NCBI RefSeq assembly: GCF_949987535.1 | Contig: NC_080068.1 | Span: 79,571,254 to 79,635,253, forward strand | Length of the DNA: 64,000 nt | Direction: 5' to 3' | DNA from: Balaenoptera acutorostrata | Lineage: Eukaryota > Chordata > Mammalia > Artiodactyla > Balaenopteridae | Part shown: positions 38,115 through 50,253 of the stretch, in pieces | Layout: every line of letters starts with the position of its first letter | Numbering within the stretch: position 1 is the stretch's first letter | Made by a program: the position numbers and the translations under genes | Notes under the pieces: generated by a model | The model's input: the letters and a program-made list of their open reading frames with translations, nothing else | Told to the model about the DNA's origin: nothing | The model's database searches: none

Positions 38115-40508
38115 ATGACCAAAGACAAAGAATCTGCTGTCAGAAACCTTCATTTTGTTTACATCCTGACATTAGTATTTGGAACCATAATCCAGTTCTC
38201 TGATGAAAGTGAATTTGTGGTGGACATGTCAAAAATAGGCCTTATTCGTGTTCCCAAAGACCTGTCACCAAAAACTGAAGTCTTAGATATGTCTCAAAAC
38301 TACGTATCTGAGCTTCACCTCTCTGACATCGGCTTTCTCTCAGGGCTGAAAGTTTTGAGACTTTCCCATAATAGAATCCAGTGCCTTGATATTAGTATTT
38401 TCAAGTTCAACCAGGATTTGGAATATTTGGATTTATCTCACAATCGGTTGCAGAAGATATCCTGTCATCCGATCACTACAAGTCTCAAGCATTTAGACCT
38501 CTCATTCAATGACTTTGATACCCTGCCCATCTGTAAGGAATTTGGCAGCTTGACTCAACTGAATTTCTTAGGATTAAGTGCTACAAAGTTACAGCAATTA
38601 GATCTACTACCAATTGCTCACTTGCACCTAAGTTGCATCCTTCTGGATTTGGAAGGTTATTTTGTGAAAGAAAATGAGAAAGAAAGTCTTCAAATTCTGA
38701 ATACAAAGGAACTTCACCTTGTTTTTCACCCAAATAGCTTCTTCTCTGTCCAAGTTAACATATCAGTGAATAGTTTAGGGTGGTTACAACTGACTAATAT
38801 TAAATTGAATGATGACAACTGTCAAGTTTTAATTAAATTTTTATCAGAACTCACTAGAGGGCCAACCTTACTGAATTTTACCCTAAACCATATGGAAACA
38901 ACTTGGAAATGTTTGGTTGGAGTTTTTCAATTCCTTTGGCCCAAACCTGTAGAATATCTCAATATTTACAATTTAACAATAGTTGAAAGCATCAATGAAG
39001 AAGTTTTTACTTATCATGAAACAACATTGAAAGCACTGAATATAGAACATGTTATAAACAGAGTTTTTATTTTTTCACAGACAGCATTATACACAGTGTT
39101 TTCTGAGATGACTATTACGATGTTAACCATATCAGACACACCTTTTGTACACATGCTTTGTCCTCAGAAACCAAGCACATTTACGTTTTTGAACTTCACC
39201 CAGAATATTTTCACAGATAGTGTTTTTCAAAATTGCCACACTTTAACTAGATTGGAGACACTTATTCTACAAAAGAATGAATTAAAAGACCTTTTCAAAG
39301 TAGGTCTCATGACTAAGGATATGCTGTCTTTGGAAATACTGGATGTTAGCTGGAATTCTTTGGAATATGATAGACATGATGGAAATTGCACTTGGGTTGG
39401 GAGTATAGTGGTGTTAAATTTATCTTCAAATATACTTACTGACTCTGTTTTCAGATGTTTACCTCCCAGGGTCAAGGTTCTTGATCTCCACAATAACAGA
39501 ATAAGGAGCATCCCTAAAGATGTCACCAGTCTAGAAACTTTGCAAGAACTCAATGTTGCTTCCAATTCTTTAGCCCACCTTCCTGGATGTGGTACCTTTA
39601 GCAGCCTTTCCATACTGATCATTGACTATAATTCAATCTCCAACCCATCAGCTGATTTCTTCCAGAGCTGTCAGGAGATTAGGTCCCTAAAAGCAGGGAA
39701 CAATCCATTCCAATGTACATGTGAGTTAAGAGACTTTATCCAAAGTGTAGGCCAAGTATCAAGTGAAGTGGTAGAGGGTTGGCCTGATTCTTATAAGTGT
39801 GATTATCCAGAAAGCTATAAGGGAACCCCACTAAAGGACTTCCATGTATCTCAATTATCCTGCAACACAGCTCTGCTGATTGTCACCATTGGGGTCCCTG
39901 GGCTGGTATTGGCTGTTACTGTGACTGTCCTCTGTATCTACTTGGATCTGCCCTGGTATCTCAGGATGGTGTGTCAGTGGACCCAGACCCGGCACAGGGC
40001 TAGGAATGTACCCTTAGAAGAACTCCAAAGAGCTCTCCAGTTCCATGCTTTTATTTCATACAGTGAACATGATTCTGCCTGGGTGAAGAATGAACTTGTA
40101 CCTTGTCTAGAAAAAGAAGATATAAGAATTTGCCTCCATGAGAGAAACTTTGTTCCTGGCAAGAGCATCGTGGAAAATATCATAAACTGCATTGAGAAAA
40201 GTTACAAGTCCATCTTTGTTTTGTCTCCCAACTTTGTCCAGAGTGAGTGGTGCCATTATGAACTCTACTTTGCCCACCACAATCTCTTCCATGAAGGATC
40301 GAATAACTTAATCCTGATCTTGCTGGATCCCATTCCACAGAACAGCATTCCTGGCAAGTATCACAAGCTGAGGGCTCTCATGGCACAGAGAACTTATTTG
40401 GAATGGCCCAAGGAGAAGAGCAAACATGGACTTTTTTGGGCTAATATTAGAGCTGCTTTTAATATTAAATTAACACTAGTCACTGAAAATGATGATGTGA
40501 AAGCTTGA
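38115..40508 (+). CDS. TLR6: Toll-like receptor 6, intact single coding exon
   Basis: The protein has 797 residues, against 796 in human TLR6, which it matches throughout. TLR6 is a type I membrane receptor that pairs with TLR2 to sense di-acylated lipopeptides and signals through TIRAP/MyD88. A basic N-terminus and a hydrophobic stretch at about 12-28 form the signal peptide. An LRR ectodomain follows (repeated LxxLxLxxN, for example near 45-150 and 430-530). The LRRCT cap (NPFQCTCEL...) ends around C583. The transmembrane segment is at about 586-609 and the TIR domain at about 641-784, with FHAFISYS from F643 and a BB loop RNFVPG whose proline is P681. I chose ATG 38115 because it is the first in-frame ATG, has A at -3 and gives MTKDKE, as in other mammals. 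No stops, frameshifts or lost key residues are seen. The segment 39423-40445 is almost identical to TLR1, which suggests gene conversion. Confidence 0.97.
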   Translation: MTKDKESAVRNLHFVYILTLVFGTIIQFSDESEFVVDMSKIGLIRVPKDLSPKTEVLDMSQNYVSELHLSDIGFLSGLKVLRLSHNRIQCLDISIFKFNQDLEYLDLSHNRLQKISCHPITTSLKHLDLSFNDFDTLPICKEFGSLTQLNFLGLSATKLQQLDLLPIAHLHLSCILLDLEGYFVKENEKESLQILNTKELHLVFHPNSFFSVQVNISVNSLGWLQLTNIKLNDDNCQVLIKFLSELTRGPTLLNFTLNHMETTWKCLVGVFQFLWPKPVEYLNIYNLTIVESINEEVFTYHETTLKALNIEHVINRVFIFSQTALYTVFSEMTITMLTISDTPFVHMLCPQKPSTFTFLNFTQNIFTDSVFQNCHTLTRLETLILQKNELKDLFKVGLMTKDMLSLEILDVSWNSLEYDRHDGNCTWVGSIVVLNLSSNILTDSVFRCLPPRVKVLDLHNNRIRSIPKDVTSLETLQELNVASNSLAHLPGCGTFSSLSILIIDYNSISNPSADFFQSCQEIRSLKAGNNPFQCTCELRDFIQSVGQVSSEVVEGWPDSYKCDYPESYKGTPLKDFHVSQLSCNTALLIVTIGVPGLVLAVTVTVLCIYLDLPWYLRMVCQWTQTRHRARNVPLEELQRALQFHAFISYSEHDSAWVKNELVPCLEKEDIRICLHERNFVPGKSIVENIINCIEKSYKSIFVLSPNFVQSEWCHYELYFAHHNLFHEGSNNLILILLDPIPQNSIPGKYHKLRALMAQRTYLEWPKEKSKHGLFWANIRAAFNIKLTLVTENDDVKA
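39423..40445 (+). other. TLR6: TLR6 segment homogenised with TLR1
   Basis: These 1023 bases align to 60276-61298 without a gap, with 34 differences by my count (96.7% identity) and a perfect run of 246 bases at 39748-39993 spanning the LRRCT-to-transmembrane coding part. Just outside, similarity falls sharply. Confidence 0.9.
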
Positions 40509-40993
40509 AAAAATAAAAAGATCAGAAGTCCAACTTAAGAAACTATCATTAACTTGGATTCTGATGGACACTGTGCTTTCAATTTATTGTGGATGCTGCC
40601 TTCATTATCTCCATGCATTCAGGAAACACTTAATGACAACTGTGTTTCAGCTGAACTGGGAACCAGACTGGGGGCTGTGGTGGTGCTCAAACTTGCTGAT
40701 GACAGGTAGCTCAGTCTCTTCTGGTTGAACCATTCTGTTTCAAATTGAAACAAGCTCTTTTGAGTAAAGGCTCAGTCGTTCAAGGACCTTTCCCCTCTCT
40801 TCTCCTTTCCCCAGAGGATTTTGTGTGAGCATGAGTTTATGAGACTTCATGGCAGCAAGGAAAGAGTCAACCTCAGAACTGTATGCAGTGGTGCTTGGAG
40901 TGTCCTGCGGATCCTCATCGGCCTCTGGTCGGCTCTGTTATCCTGCTCTACTTTGGGGCTGGGGGAAAAATTAGACCAGATGTGGAAAATAAA
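40509..40993 (+). terminator. TLR6: TLR6 3'UTR with poly(A) signals
   Basis: An AATAAA lies only four bases past the stop (40512-40517), and a second one is at 40988-40993. The first would leave almost no 3'UTR, so the second, ending a roughly 480-nt non-repetitive 3'UTR, is more likely the main site. The region between them shows no repeat. Confidence 0.55.
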
Positions 40994-40999
40994 GATACT

Positions 41000-42753
41000 A
41001 TTTTTTTTCTTCATATCTGAGTAATAGTTTATAAAATGTTTGACTTTGCTACACAAATATGCAATTAATCAGTAGCGACTCATGGCATTGGTAGTCTATG
41101 TATATAAAGGGAAATAGAGTCTTAGTCATAGGCTGTTGAGGCCAGAGACATGATTTACTGGCTTGCCAAGGAAACTGAGAGCCAAATTTATTTGTAACCG
41201 ATTGAATAGGAGTTATCTGGTTGTGTTAGAATTTTGGCGAATGCCTCAAAGCTGACAAAAGGCAGTAAATATCACCACATTTTAAACAGATATTAGACAC
41301 AGCCATGCTGGAATTACTAAAAAATAGCAGAAAGAGGTCAGTAACTATCAGTAACGATCAACTCATATTACTTATTTTCAGAAGACTGGCTTCAAAAGGG
41401 TGATTAGAGAGTCATTAAGTAGAGGTTCTAGACTTATGGGGAAATTGCTTTGGATTTCTTCCAAAGGCAACCAAGATGGGCTCTAAGCTTAGGAGAAGAG
41501 TAACCTCACATCCTACTCCCAGCCTGAAAGCTTGCAGAGTAACAGGAATGCACAGGTCCAGTGCGGCAGACAGAGTATGGAGTGAGAGCTCTTGGAAGAG
41601 CTGGATGAGTGTCACCTATTGGCAAACAATGCTTTGCAAATATAGGTGCTTGATAAATATTTGTTGAATGAATGGATGAGTGCTTCTCACCTGGAGAATT
41701 CAGGAGGTAAGAGGGTGGCTTGGGCAGCCCAAAATGGCAGGATGAGGAAAGAAAGGAAGCAGTGATTGCAACCTACCCTTCTATTATTTGGCATGGCAGA
41801 AGTGTTGTGGATTTCCTGTGGGCCATAATGACCATGGGAAGGGTAGCTGGGCTTGAGTTGTCATGATACGACTTTAGCTAATAGGGCAGCCTGTTGTGCA
41901 AAGGGACAATACTGCTGAGAGGCAAGGGGTTAGGGAGAAGAGGCGTATGACTTGGGGAGTCAGAGGGGTGCTGCAAGAGGTCAGCCAGAGAATGTGACAC
42001 TTGCATCAAAGAGCTGTGCAATGTGGGATCCCCCCAAGGCCTCTGAATGACCCACAGATGCATCCTGTGAAAGAGCCAACATTTGGACTCCGCCACAATC
42101 AGAGGCAGAGGCATGATGGCCTGCCTGCCTTATCCAGTAGTTAATTGAAGGGAGACTTGCTCCTTTTTCTCTAATACTCTCTTCACTTGCAGTGGCCTGG
42201 GAACATCCAGAATATAGAGAAGGCAGAGAAGATGGAGGAAGAGTGATGATATTGACCACACTCCTTCCCCGCTTCACTGCAAGAAAGGCCTGAGCCAGGG
42301 CCAAGCAGAATTTTGAATTAGGTGTGAGACTGATGTTAAACTGGACTGGCCTGGACATTTCAATGCCTGAAATAGAGGTGCAATTACTAAAATGAGACTT
42401 GTCACTAAAATCTATGGGATTCAGGATTCAGGATAGATCCTGAATAGATCCTTATAGAGGGAGAGATTCAACAAAACTTGCTTGTAAAGTTATGGTTAGA
42501 GAGAAAAATAAAGCCCTTTCCTTCTGGACTTAGCTCATTCAATAAACTGGTTTCATAATTAATAGTTATGAAGAAATTAGCCTTAATGAAATTGTATTAG
42601 AGTCATCTTCTGTCTGCATTAGCCCTTCCTTCTCTTCAGGAAAGTACTTACTTTCTTCCACAGGCCCTCTCCCAAATGGTAAATTTTCTCTAGCCTCTGT
42701 TGGACTTGTTTCCTAAACTAAAAAATCCCCAAACCAACAAACAAAACCAAAAC
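41000..42753. other. TLR6-TLR1 intergenic sequence, no gene seen
   Basis: A MIR/L2-like tail lies near 41,640-41,690 (ggtgcttgataaatatttgttgaatgaatg). The rest is unassigned. Confidence 0.4.
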
Positions 42754-42766
42754 AGCAAACAACAAC

Positions 42767-43130
42767 TGGGACTTCCCTGGTGGCGCAGTGGTTAAGAATC
42801 CGCCTGCAAATGCAGGGAACACAGGTTTGATTGCTGGTCTGGGAAAATCTCACATTCTGCGGAGCAACTAAGCCCGTGCACCACAACTACTGAGCCTGTG
42901 CTCTAGAGCCCGCGAGCCACAACTACTGAGCCTGCATGCCACAGCTACTGAAGCCTGCACATCTAGAGCCCATGCTCCGCAACAAGAGAAGCCACCGCAA
43001 TGAGAAGCCCGCGCACCACAAGGAAGAGTAGACCCCGCTCGCCACAACTAGAGAAAGCCCATGCGCAGCAACAAAGACCCAACACAGCCAAAAATAAAAT
43101 AAATAAAAAATAAATAAATTCATTAAAAAA
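42767..43130 (+). mobile_element. CHR-type SINE, long subtype with three modules
   Basis: Three copies of the ccacaactactgagcc-type module are visible at about 42,880-42,960. The duplication agcaaacaacaac is exact (42754-42766 and 43131-43143). Confidence 0.95.
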
Positions 43131-43143
43131 AGCAAACAACAAC

Positions 43144-43530
43144 AAACTATGTCACACATTCTAAATGATCAAATATTTTTAAATGGTTCCAATATGTTTC
43201 CCACAAAATACTGTTGACAGTGAAAATATAGAATTTTGGCACTTTCAAATAGAATTAAACAAAACCTGTATTTTTGTCACATATGAAACCATACACATTT
43301 CAGACATATGAAAGCTCTATCATAAGAGATCAGTTTGTTTTTTAGGTAAAGATGTTCTATCTCCAGGAATCCTCTGTTTCCTCTTTTGAATTCTTCCAGT
43401 TGCAAGTAGCAGATACCAACTTGGGAAAGGGCGTATTTATTTCAAGGATACAGAAGTGTCTCGTGGACCCACACAGCTTCTGTCATATTCTTCCCTCTCT
43501 TTTTTTCTCCTGCCACCCCCAGCTGAGTCT
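43144..43530. other. Unassigned sequence
   Basis: AT-rich, with no recognised feature. Confidence 0.35.
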
Positions 43531-43800
43531 GCAGGCCATCAGGGACAGAGTGTGCATGTTCCACTCTGTAACCTGGAGCATAGCATCCGCTGTCCCGACT
43601 AAGCCACCCATATCTCTCACCTGTACGACTGCAGTAAACTCACCGGCCTCCCTGCTTTTACTCTTGCCTCATACATTCTCCAAACAGCAATCAGAGTAAT
43701 TATTTTTAAAGTATAAATTATTTTAAGCCACTCGCCTGCTTTAAACGTTCTAATGACCTCCCCTTGCAGCTAGAACAAAAGTCAAGCTCCTTGTCATGAC
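43530..43800 (+). repeat. L2 LINE 3' fragment
   Basis: The text ccactctgtaacctgg...ttttaagccactcgcctgctttaaacgttctaatgacctcccc has the L2 order and wording. Confidence 0.6.
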
Positions 43801-43892
43801 CTGCTGTCATGGTGGTGGGTGAGGACGGGGATTGAGGAGCGGGGAGCAGGGTTACCTGCCTCGTGACCATTATCGAGAAGAGTGGGGCAGGG

Positions 43893-44120
43893 GTCTGCTA
43901 AGGCTGCCCTGACAAAATACCACAGGCTGGGTGGCTTAAACCACAGAAATGTATTTCGCACAGTTCTGAAGTTCTGAAGTCCAAAAAAGGGAGAGATTGG
44001 CAGAGAAGATGGGATGGAGGGGTGTGAGAGCATGGCTAAGAGACAGTGACTGGATGACTGGGCTATAAATGGAGGAGAGAGTGAGTCTTAATGAGAACAC
44101 AGAACACAACACTGGGAAAG
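43893..44120 (+). repeat. Old interspersed repeat, same family as 6,947-7,357
   Basis: It shares gctgccctgacaaaataccacaggctgggtggcttaaaccac with the family start. The 3' half is missing or unrecognisable. Confidence 0.65.
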
Positions 44121-44235
44121 GAGGAGGTCACTTTCTGTCTAGATTTCTGGAGATTGGTTTGATCAGAAGAGAATGAGAATAAATTACAGGCAGATAAAGA
44201 GACTTAAAGGGATTTCTAAAGCCACAGGGACTTTC

Positions 44236-44335
44236 TGTTTTTTGTTTGTTTGTTTGGCCACATGGCATGTGGGATCTTAGTTCCCAGACCAGGGATCGAA
44301 CCCACGCCTCCTGCATTGGAAGTAAGGAATCTCAA
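44236..44335 (-). mobile_element. Fragment of a small tRNA-derived SINE
   Basis: The text ggccacatggcatgtgggatcttagttcccagaccagggatcgaaccca is the antisense of a CHR-1/Bov-tA-like element. The head is lost. Confidence 0.75.
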
Positions 44336-46421
44336 CAGAGTCAAGTCTAAATACGAAGTAATTTTTGTGAGCAGATTTCAGACATCTTCAGCCCTTTTGA
44401 GGTATTAACAGTGCACTCTAGCTTAACATTTGCAATCTCCAATTCCATCTAAAGGTCTTCTTTCCCCATATCATAGGGTGTAGCGTTACATCATAAACAC
44501 TGGTATCTCAATGCTGCTGACTCTCTCACTGCCGCCCCTTTATGTATATGTACCTGGGAAATGTGAGGATGGGGTGATGGTAGGGATTGCACTATCTGGT
44601 TCAACTGCTTTAGGGAGTGCTTGGCCCAAATTGTTGGGAGCTCTCCTTAGAATACGGGGTAAGTAACACTTCCTAGTCCTTGGTTTTGGACCCAAGTCAT
44701 AGGAAAAGTTCCAGTCAACACCCTATACCATAATCAGTAGAACCAACAGACGAGAAGGGAAACAAAAATTGTCAGTAGGCTATTGAATTATATGGCAGAT
44801 GAACAACCTAAAAATCTATTCTAAATTTGGATTAAATAATCATTTAAAAAAGACATATCAAAAAAAATAAAAATAAAAAAGACATATTCATAGCAATAGG
44901 CAGAGAAAAATGGTCTGGATTTATGTCAGTTGGTTCAGAGAGTTCACTTCATGGAATGTATCCTAAGGAAATAATTGCTTATACACATCCTAAGAAAATG
45001 GATGAACATGCTGCTTATTGCAGAGTTGTTTATGATAATAATGTGAAGTTTGGAGACAACTTAAAAAGATTGCTTGAATACATTGTTAATTAAAATATTT
45101 TTAAAATACATTGTAAATAAAATGGAATATTATTCAGCCAATAATAACAAAGCTGTAGGTGGATATTTACTGATATAAACAGACATTTATGATGTATTAT
45201 GGATTAAGAAAAGCAGATTACAAAACAGAATACTTGGTCCAGTGCCATCTGAGGGGGCGGGTGTGTGTGTGTGTGTGTATGTAAACTGTACAAACTTACT
45301 GAATAGCAATTTGGCAACAGGCATCAAGAGCCTAAAGCATGTTTATATATATATTAAAAAGTCTTCATGGTTGCTCCAAAAATGATGTTGGTGTATCTCT
45401 ATATGGTAAGTTATTATTGATTTGAAATTTTGTTTTTATTTATTCATATTTCCTGTTTTCTTCAGTAAACATTTATTACTTGGATAATAAAAAAATCAAA
45501 TTAACTAAAATATTATGTTTGAGGAGAACATATACACATATATTTATCTGACCTTGTTATGAAGAAGAACTCTCTAAACCTAAAAGCAACATATAGCAGT
45601 AGTCTGCTGGAGCTGGTTTGTACACACTTGTGAGAACCAGTGGTTAAATATTCAGAAATTTTGCAGGCAGGTCACTTGGTAGCTAGAAATCAGTTATACT
45701 GGAAATACTTACACCATAGATATTGGCAAGTGCTAAAAAATCAGGCTTTTTATTTTTGTTTTGTAACCTGGTTCACCAGCACACAACTAACTGACAGTAG
45801 TAGCAAAGAGAAAGTCAACTTACCTGTTTATATAAAAAGTTACGTATTTATTGGGTCAAAAGATCATGAGATAAAAAGATAAACAATGAGGGAAGATGTT
45901 TGCAAAAAGTTTGGTGGAGGGTTAGTGTCAGTAACATAAAAGAGAATATATAATTAAATAGTAAAATCATAACCCTGATATAGGCAATGACGTGAACAAG
46001 TAATTCACAAAAGTGATAGAAATTATCAATAAACATGAAAAACCATCCAAGACATTTATTTACTCCTTCCAGGAATTTATCCTAAGCCAACAGTAAAAAA
46101 CTTGGACCAAGATTGTGTACAGAGTTGCTGGTTAACATTTTGTGAAGCTAAAAGAGGGACCCTCCCCTCAGGTCAGTAGCTGGAGACAGGCTGGCCTTAG
46201 CCTAAGATTTACTCAGGTGGCAACTTAAAAAGAAATTGCTGGAAAATTTTAAGTCGTTAAGGGAGAATTAATTAAATGCTAAATGTCCTAGTGATGTCAC
46301 TTTTCATTCCCAGCCAGCTTCATGGGGCACAGTTTGAACTCTAGGGTCAGGCGGGAGAGAGGAATTGTGCTTTCTGTCAGGAAAATAGGGAGGGAAGGAA
46401 GGAATGGAACACAGTTGTGAG
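44336..46421. other. Intergenic, old L1 traces
   Basis: A plus-strand L1-like fragment lies at about 44,935-45,230 (tatcctaaggaaataattgc...ggaatattattcagcc) and a short GT repeat near 45,258. No gene is seen. Confidence 0.45.
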
Positions 46422-46423
46422 TA

Positions 46424-46625
46424 CAGCTGACCCTTGAACAAGATGAGTTTGAACTGCACTGGTCCACTTACACACAGATATTTTTTCAATAAATATGTAC
46501 TACAGTACTACACTATTTGCGGTTGGTTGAATCCAAGGATGCGGAACCGCAGCTACAAAGGGCCAACTGTAAAGTTATAATTATATTAGGCACCCTTAAC
46601 ACCTGCTTTGTTCAAGGGTCAGCTG
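46424..46625 (+). mobile_element. Tigger-type (pogo) MITE with exact terminal repeats
   Basis: The ends cagctgacccttgaacaa and ttgttcaagggtcagctg are perfect inverted repeats flanked by TA on both sides (46422-46423, 46626-46627), the hallmark of Tc1/mariner-pogo elements. Confidence 0.85.
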
Positions 46626-46779
46626 TACTAACTCCGCTGGGAGAGGCATCTCCCAAACTAAGACACTGTGGTCAGAGCATTTGTTTTCTTCCTTGTTGAT
46701 TAAGAAACAATACTCTGCCTCTTCCGGAAAAATAACACTTACAAACTAGAAACAGATGGGAACTTCCACAACCTGATAA

Positions 46780-47865
46780 AAAGCATAGATGGAAAACTCA
46801 CAGCTAACATCATACTTACTGGTTCTCAAAGCTCTTCCCTAACATTTGGAGCCAGATGAGGATGTCTGCTCACACCACTTCCGTTCCACATTGTACTGGG
46901 AGTGCCAGCCAGGGCAGTTAGGCAAGAACATGTTATAAAAGGTATCCATCTTGGAAAGGAAGAAGATGACATTTTGCAGATGACATGATTTTAATTGCAG
47001 AAAATACTTAGGAATCCACTAAAAAACCATTAGAACTAATAAACAAGTTCAGCAAATTTGCAAAGAAGATATACAAATGGCTAATCTACACATGAAAAGA
47101 TGCTCAACATCATTAGGTATCAAGGAAATGCAAATTAAAACCATAATGAGGTACTGCTTCATTCCCAGTAAGAAGGCTATAAGAAAAGTCAGATGATAAC
47201 AAGTGTTAGCAAGGATGTGGAGAAACTGGAGCCCTTATACACTGTTGGTGGAAAGGTAAAATGGTGCAGCTAGCCTGGAACTCCTCAAAAGACTAAACAC
47301 AGTTACCATACGACGCAGCAAGTCCATGCCTAAGTATCTAAGTATATACCCAAGAGAGAGTATGTCTACCAAAAACTTGTACATGAATGTTTATATATTC
47401 ATAAGAGCCATAAGTGTAAACAACCCAAATATCCATCAGCTGATGAATGGATAAATAAAATGTGGTATATCCATACAATGGAAAGTTATTTAGCAACAAA
47501 AAAATGAAATCCTGATACATGGTTCAATATGGATGGATCTTGAAAACACTAGTCTAAGTGAAAAAAAAAAAAACCACACAAAGAACCACTTATAATATGA
47601 TTCCATTTATATGAAGTATCCAGAATAGGCAAATCTATAGAGATTAGTACAATCTACAGTGGTTGTCTAGGTCTGAGGCAAATGGAGCATTGGAGGGTGA
47701 CAGCTAAGGGGTGTGGTTCTTTTCAGGGTGATGAAAATGTTCTAAATTGCTTGTGGTAATGGTTGCACAGTTCTGTGAATTTATCTGAAGTCACTGAATT
47801 GTACACTTTAAATGGGTGAAATTTTTTGTGGTATATGAATTATATCTCAGTAAAACTTTTCTTTA
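46780..47865 (+). mobile_element. Old L1, ORF2 C-terminal part and 3' UTR
   Basis: It reads from gataaaaagcatagatggaaaactcacagct through aggatgtggagaaactgg...aacccaaatatccatcag to atatgaattatatctcagtaaaac. It carries stops and frameshifts throughout. Confidence 0.8.
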
Positions 47866-48104
47866 AAAAAAACAAACAACAAGTACAGGTCACATCTAAT
47901 TGGCAGAATATTTACATTGCCCTGGATCCAAAAAGAAACACCTGGGTATGGAATCAAGAGTGGGCAGAAACTGCTATTGAGAGAAGTAAAGAGGTGCCTA
48001 GAGTCTAAGATATGGAACCTCTCTTTTGAGTTAGCTCTTCGAGCTGTTATTGACTGGACTTAGGCTTGTACTTATTTGCATGGCTGTGATAACTCCATCT
48101 AGAC

Positions 48105-48345
48105 TTGGGCCATCCAATATGGTAGAGCCACTAGCCACGTGTGCCCATTGAACACCTGAAATGTGGGGAGCCCAGATGAGATGGGCTATGAATGTAGAAC
48201 ACAAACTGGATTTTGAAGACTTAGAATGAAGAATATTATATATGATATCTTATTAATAATGTTTTATATTGATGGCACGTTAAAATGATATTTTGGATAT
48301 ATTGGGTTAAATAAAATATTTTAAAAAGTTAAAAGAAAGCATGTT
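48105..48345 (+). mobile_element. Non-autonomous DNA transposon fossil related to MER3-type elements
   Basis: It shares ccatccaatatggtagagccactagccac with the element at 7,797, then diverges (gactta...gatattttggatatattgggttaaataaaat). The family name is not certain. Confidence 0.5.
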
Positions 48346-48439
48346 CTTTGAGAATTAAAGTTTTTCCTTAGGAGAGGTGGATATATCAATGCCTGGGTGT
48401 ACATGATTACAAGTATGTTTGTCCCCTGGTTACCTATTA

Positions 48440-48691
48440 CACGGGTCCCCAACTCCCGGGCTGTGGACTGCTACCGGTCCGCAGCCTCTTAGGGACCGGG
48501 CCGCATAGCAGGAGGTGCGTGGCGGGCAAGCGAGTGAAGCTTCGTCTGCCGCCCCCCACCACTCCCCATCGCTCCCCACTGCTCCCCACCGCTGGCATTA
48601 CCGCCTGAACCATCCCCCACCCACCCACTTCTGTGGAAAACTTGTCTTCCACGAAACCAGTCCCTGGTGCCAAAACGGTTGGAGACCGCTG
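48440..48691 (+). mobile_element. hAT MITE with inverted ends
   Basis: The left end gggtccccaac and right end ggttggagacc are inverted copies. Flanks acctatta (48432-48439) and acctattg (48692-48699) form an 8-bp duplication with one change, the length expected for hAT. It is GC-rich against its surroundings, so its frames look spuriously long. Confidence 0.8.
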
Positions 48692-48699
48692 ACCTATTG

Positions 48700-49595
48700 G
48701 ATAACAGGGAGAAAAAAAAAAGAGGCGGGTGGGCAACTCAGAGTGGGGATGAGCTTGAAGGGAAACACAGGACTTTTTGAGTGCTAAAGTGCTTTCTTTC
48801 TGCCCTGCTGACTTCCCTGTCCTGGGCATTCGTTTCTAGATTTGGTTCACAAAGTCAAATGCCTTTTGGGAGCCAGGAACTGAATTGTTAATCAAAGAGC
48901 ACCCTTATCTCCAGTTATGGACCTGGGGGAAGTAATGATAAGTGAGAGTGGAGGGGGGAGGACGTTCATTCTTTCAGTCACAGAAATATATTTATAGACA
49001 TGCCTCCCCCTTAAACAAATTGTGAGGGGATAGGAGGAAACAGAGACAGAATAGTACAAGTCAAAAAGCATCTCAGGGTAGGGAAGCTGACTTTGCTTGC
49101 TGTGGGAGAAAAGCTGATTCCAGCAAGAACTGCATCCAGCTTGTACAGGACATCATGCAGCACCAGGCTGAGCACAAGTTCAGAGGAAGACAGCTAGCTA
49201 GCATTTCTTAGCTTTATTTGCCCATTTGTTATTTTGTTACTGTTGTTGTTTTAAAAGACCAGAGTGGAATTATCAGGTTGGATTCCTTGAGCATGCCGAC
49301 AACAGCAACGAACCCACAGGAAATGTCTTAGACCTTATCGGAGAAAAGAGATTGTTAGCTAGCGTGTTTTTCACATGGAGATTTCAAAAATCACTTTTTG
49401 AAGAAAGTTTGAAATATCCATGGAAAAAAATGTGAGCACCAGATTTTCTCTGAAAACCAGTTTGTCAGAAGACAAGATTAGCATCCATTTGGTAAAAGCC
49501 CATGAGTGATCTTCTCTATGAATGAGTTTTAGCAAAACTTTGATCTTGACCCCTCCCTCTTCCCACTTTCAGCCACCTTTAATAGTGGCCTGATC
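48700..49595. other. Unassigned sequence upstream of TLR1
   Basis: No repeat or exon is identified. Confidence 0.35.
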
Positions 49596-49610
49596 AAAAG
49601 CCAATTAGAT

Positions 49611-49983
49611 GGACTTCCCTGGTGGCGCAGTGGTTAAGAATCTGTCTGCCAATGCAGGGGACACAGGTTCGAGCCCTGGTCCGGGAAGATCCCACATGCC
49701 ACGGAGCAACTAAGCCCGTGCGCCACAACTACTGAGCCTGTGCTCTAGAGCCCGTAAGCCACAACTACGGAGCCCACGTGCCACAACTACTGAAGCCCGC
49801 GCGCCTAGAGCCCGTGCTGCTCAATGAAAGAAGCCACCGTAATGAGAAGCTCACGCACCGCAACGAAGAGTAGCCCCCGCTCACCACAACCAGAGAAAAC
49901 CTGCGTGCGGCCACAAAGACCCAGCACAGCCAAAAATAAATAAACAAATAAATAAATAAATAAATAAGTTTATATATATATAA
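49611..49983 (+). mobile_element. CHR-type SINE, long subtype with three modules
   Basis: It is a complete element with (aaat)n tail. The duplication aaaag(c/g)caat(t/a)agat (49596-49610 and 49984-49998) matches at 13 of 15. Confidence 0.9.
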
Positions 49984-50253
49984 AAAAGGCAATAAGATAA
50001 GCAAAACACCTGGAATACTTCAGACCAGGACCCCTACCTCCACCAGCACAGCATTTCGAATTCAGCCAATAAATCATCTGTGGATTATTAGCACCACCTC
50101 CTTCACTTCCTTAGTGTAGACAATAGTGAACTAACTGTAGTGAAGGAGAGCCACGGAGAGGCAATTCTATCTTAATGCAGGTCTAGCAATTAACCCGCAG
50201 ACCGTTCTCTACATTGAATAGGAGAAAATAGGTTTACACTGACTGTGTAATGT

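Noticed and set aside
39227..39622. 131-codon minus-strand frame inside TLR6, and its counterpart in TLR1 (60158-60475)
   Set aside because: Both are antisense shadows of the conserved LRR coding sequence; their similarity follows from the conversion tract.
39423..40445. Assembly duplication as the source of TLR1/TLR6 identity
   Set aside because: The copies carry 34 differences, clustered and gene-specific, with different flanks, so they look like two real loci. Read checking is still advisable.
48437..48829. 130-codon minus-strand frame near 48.5 kb
   Set aside because: It is explained by a GC-rich hAT MITE (48440-48691) and has no family resemblance.
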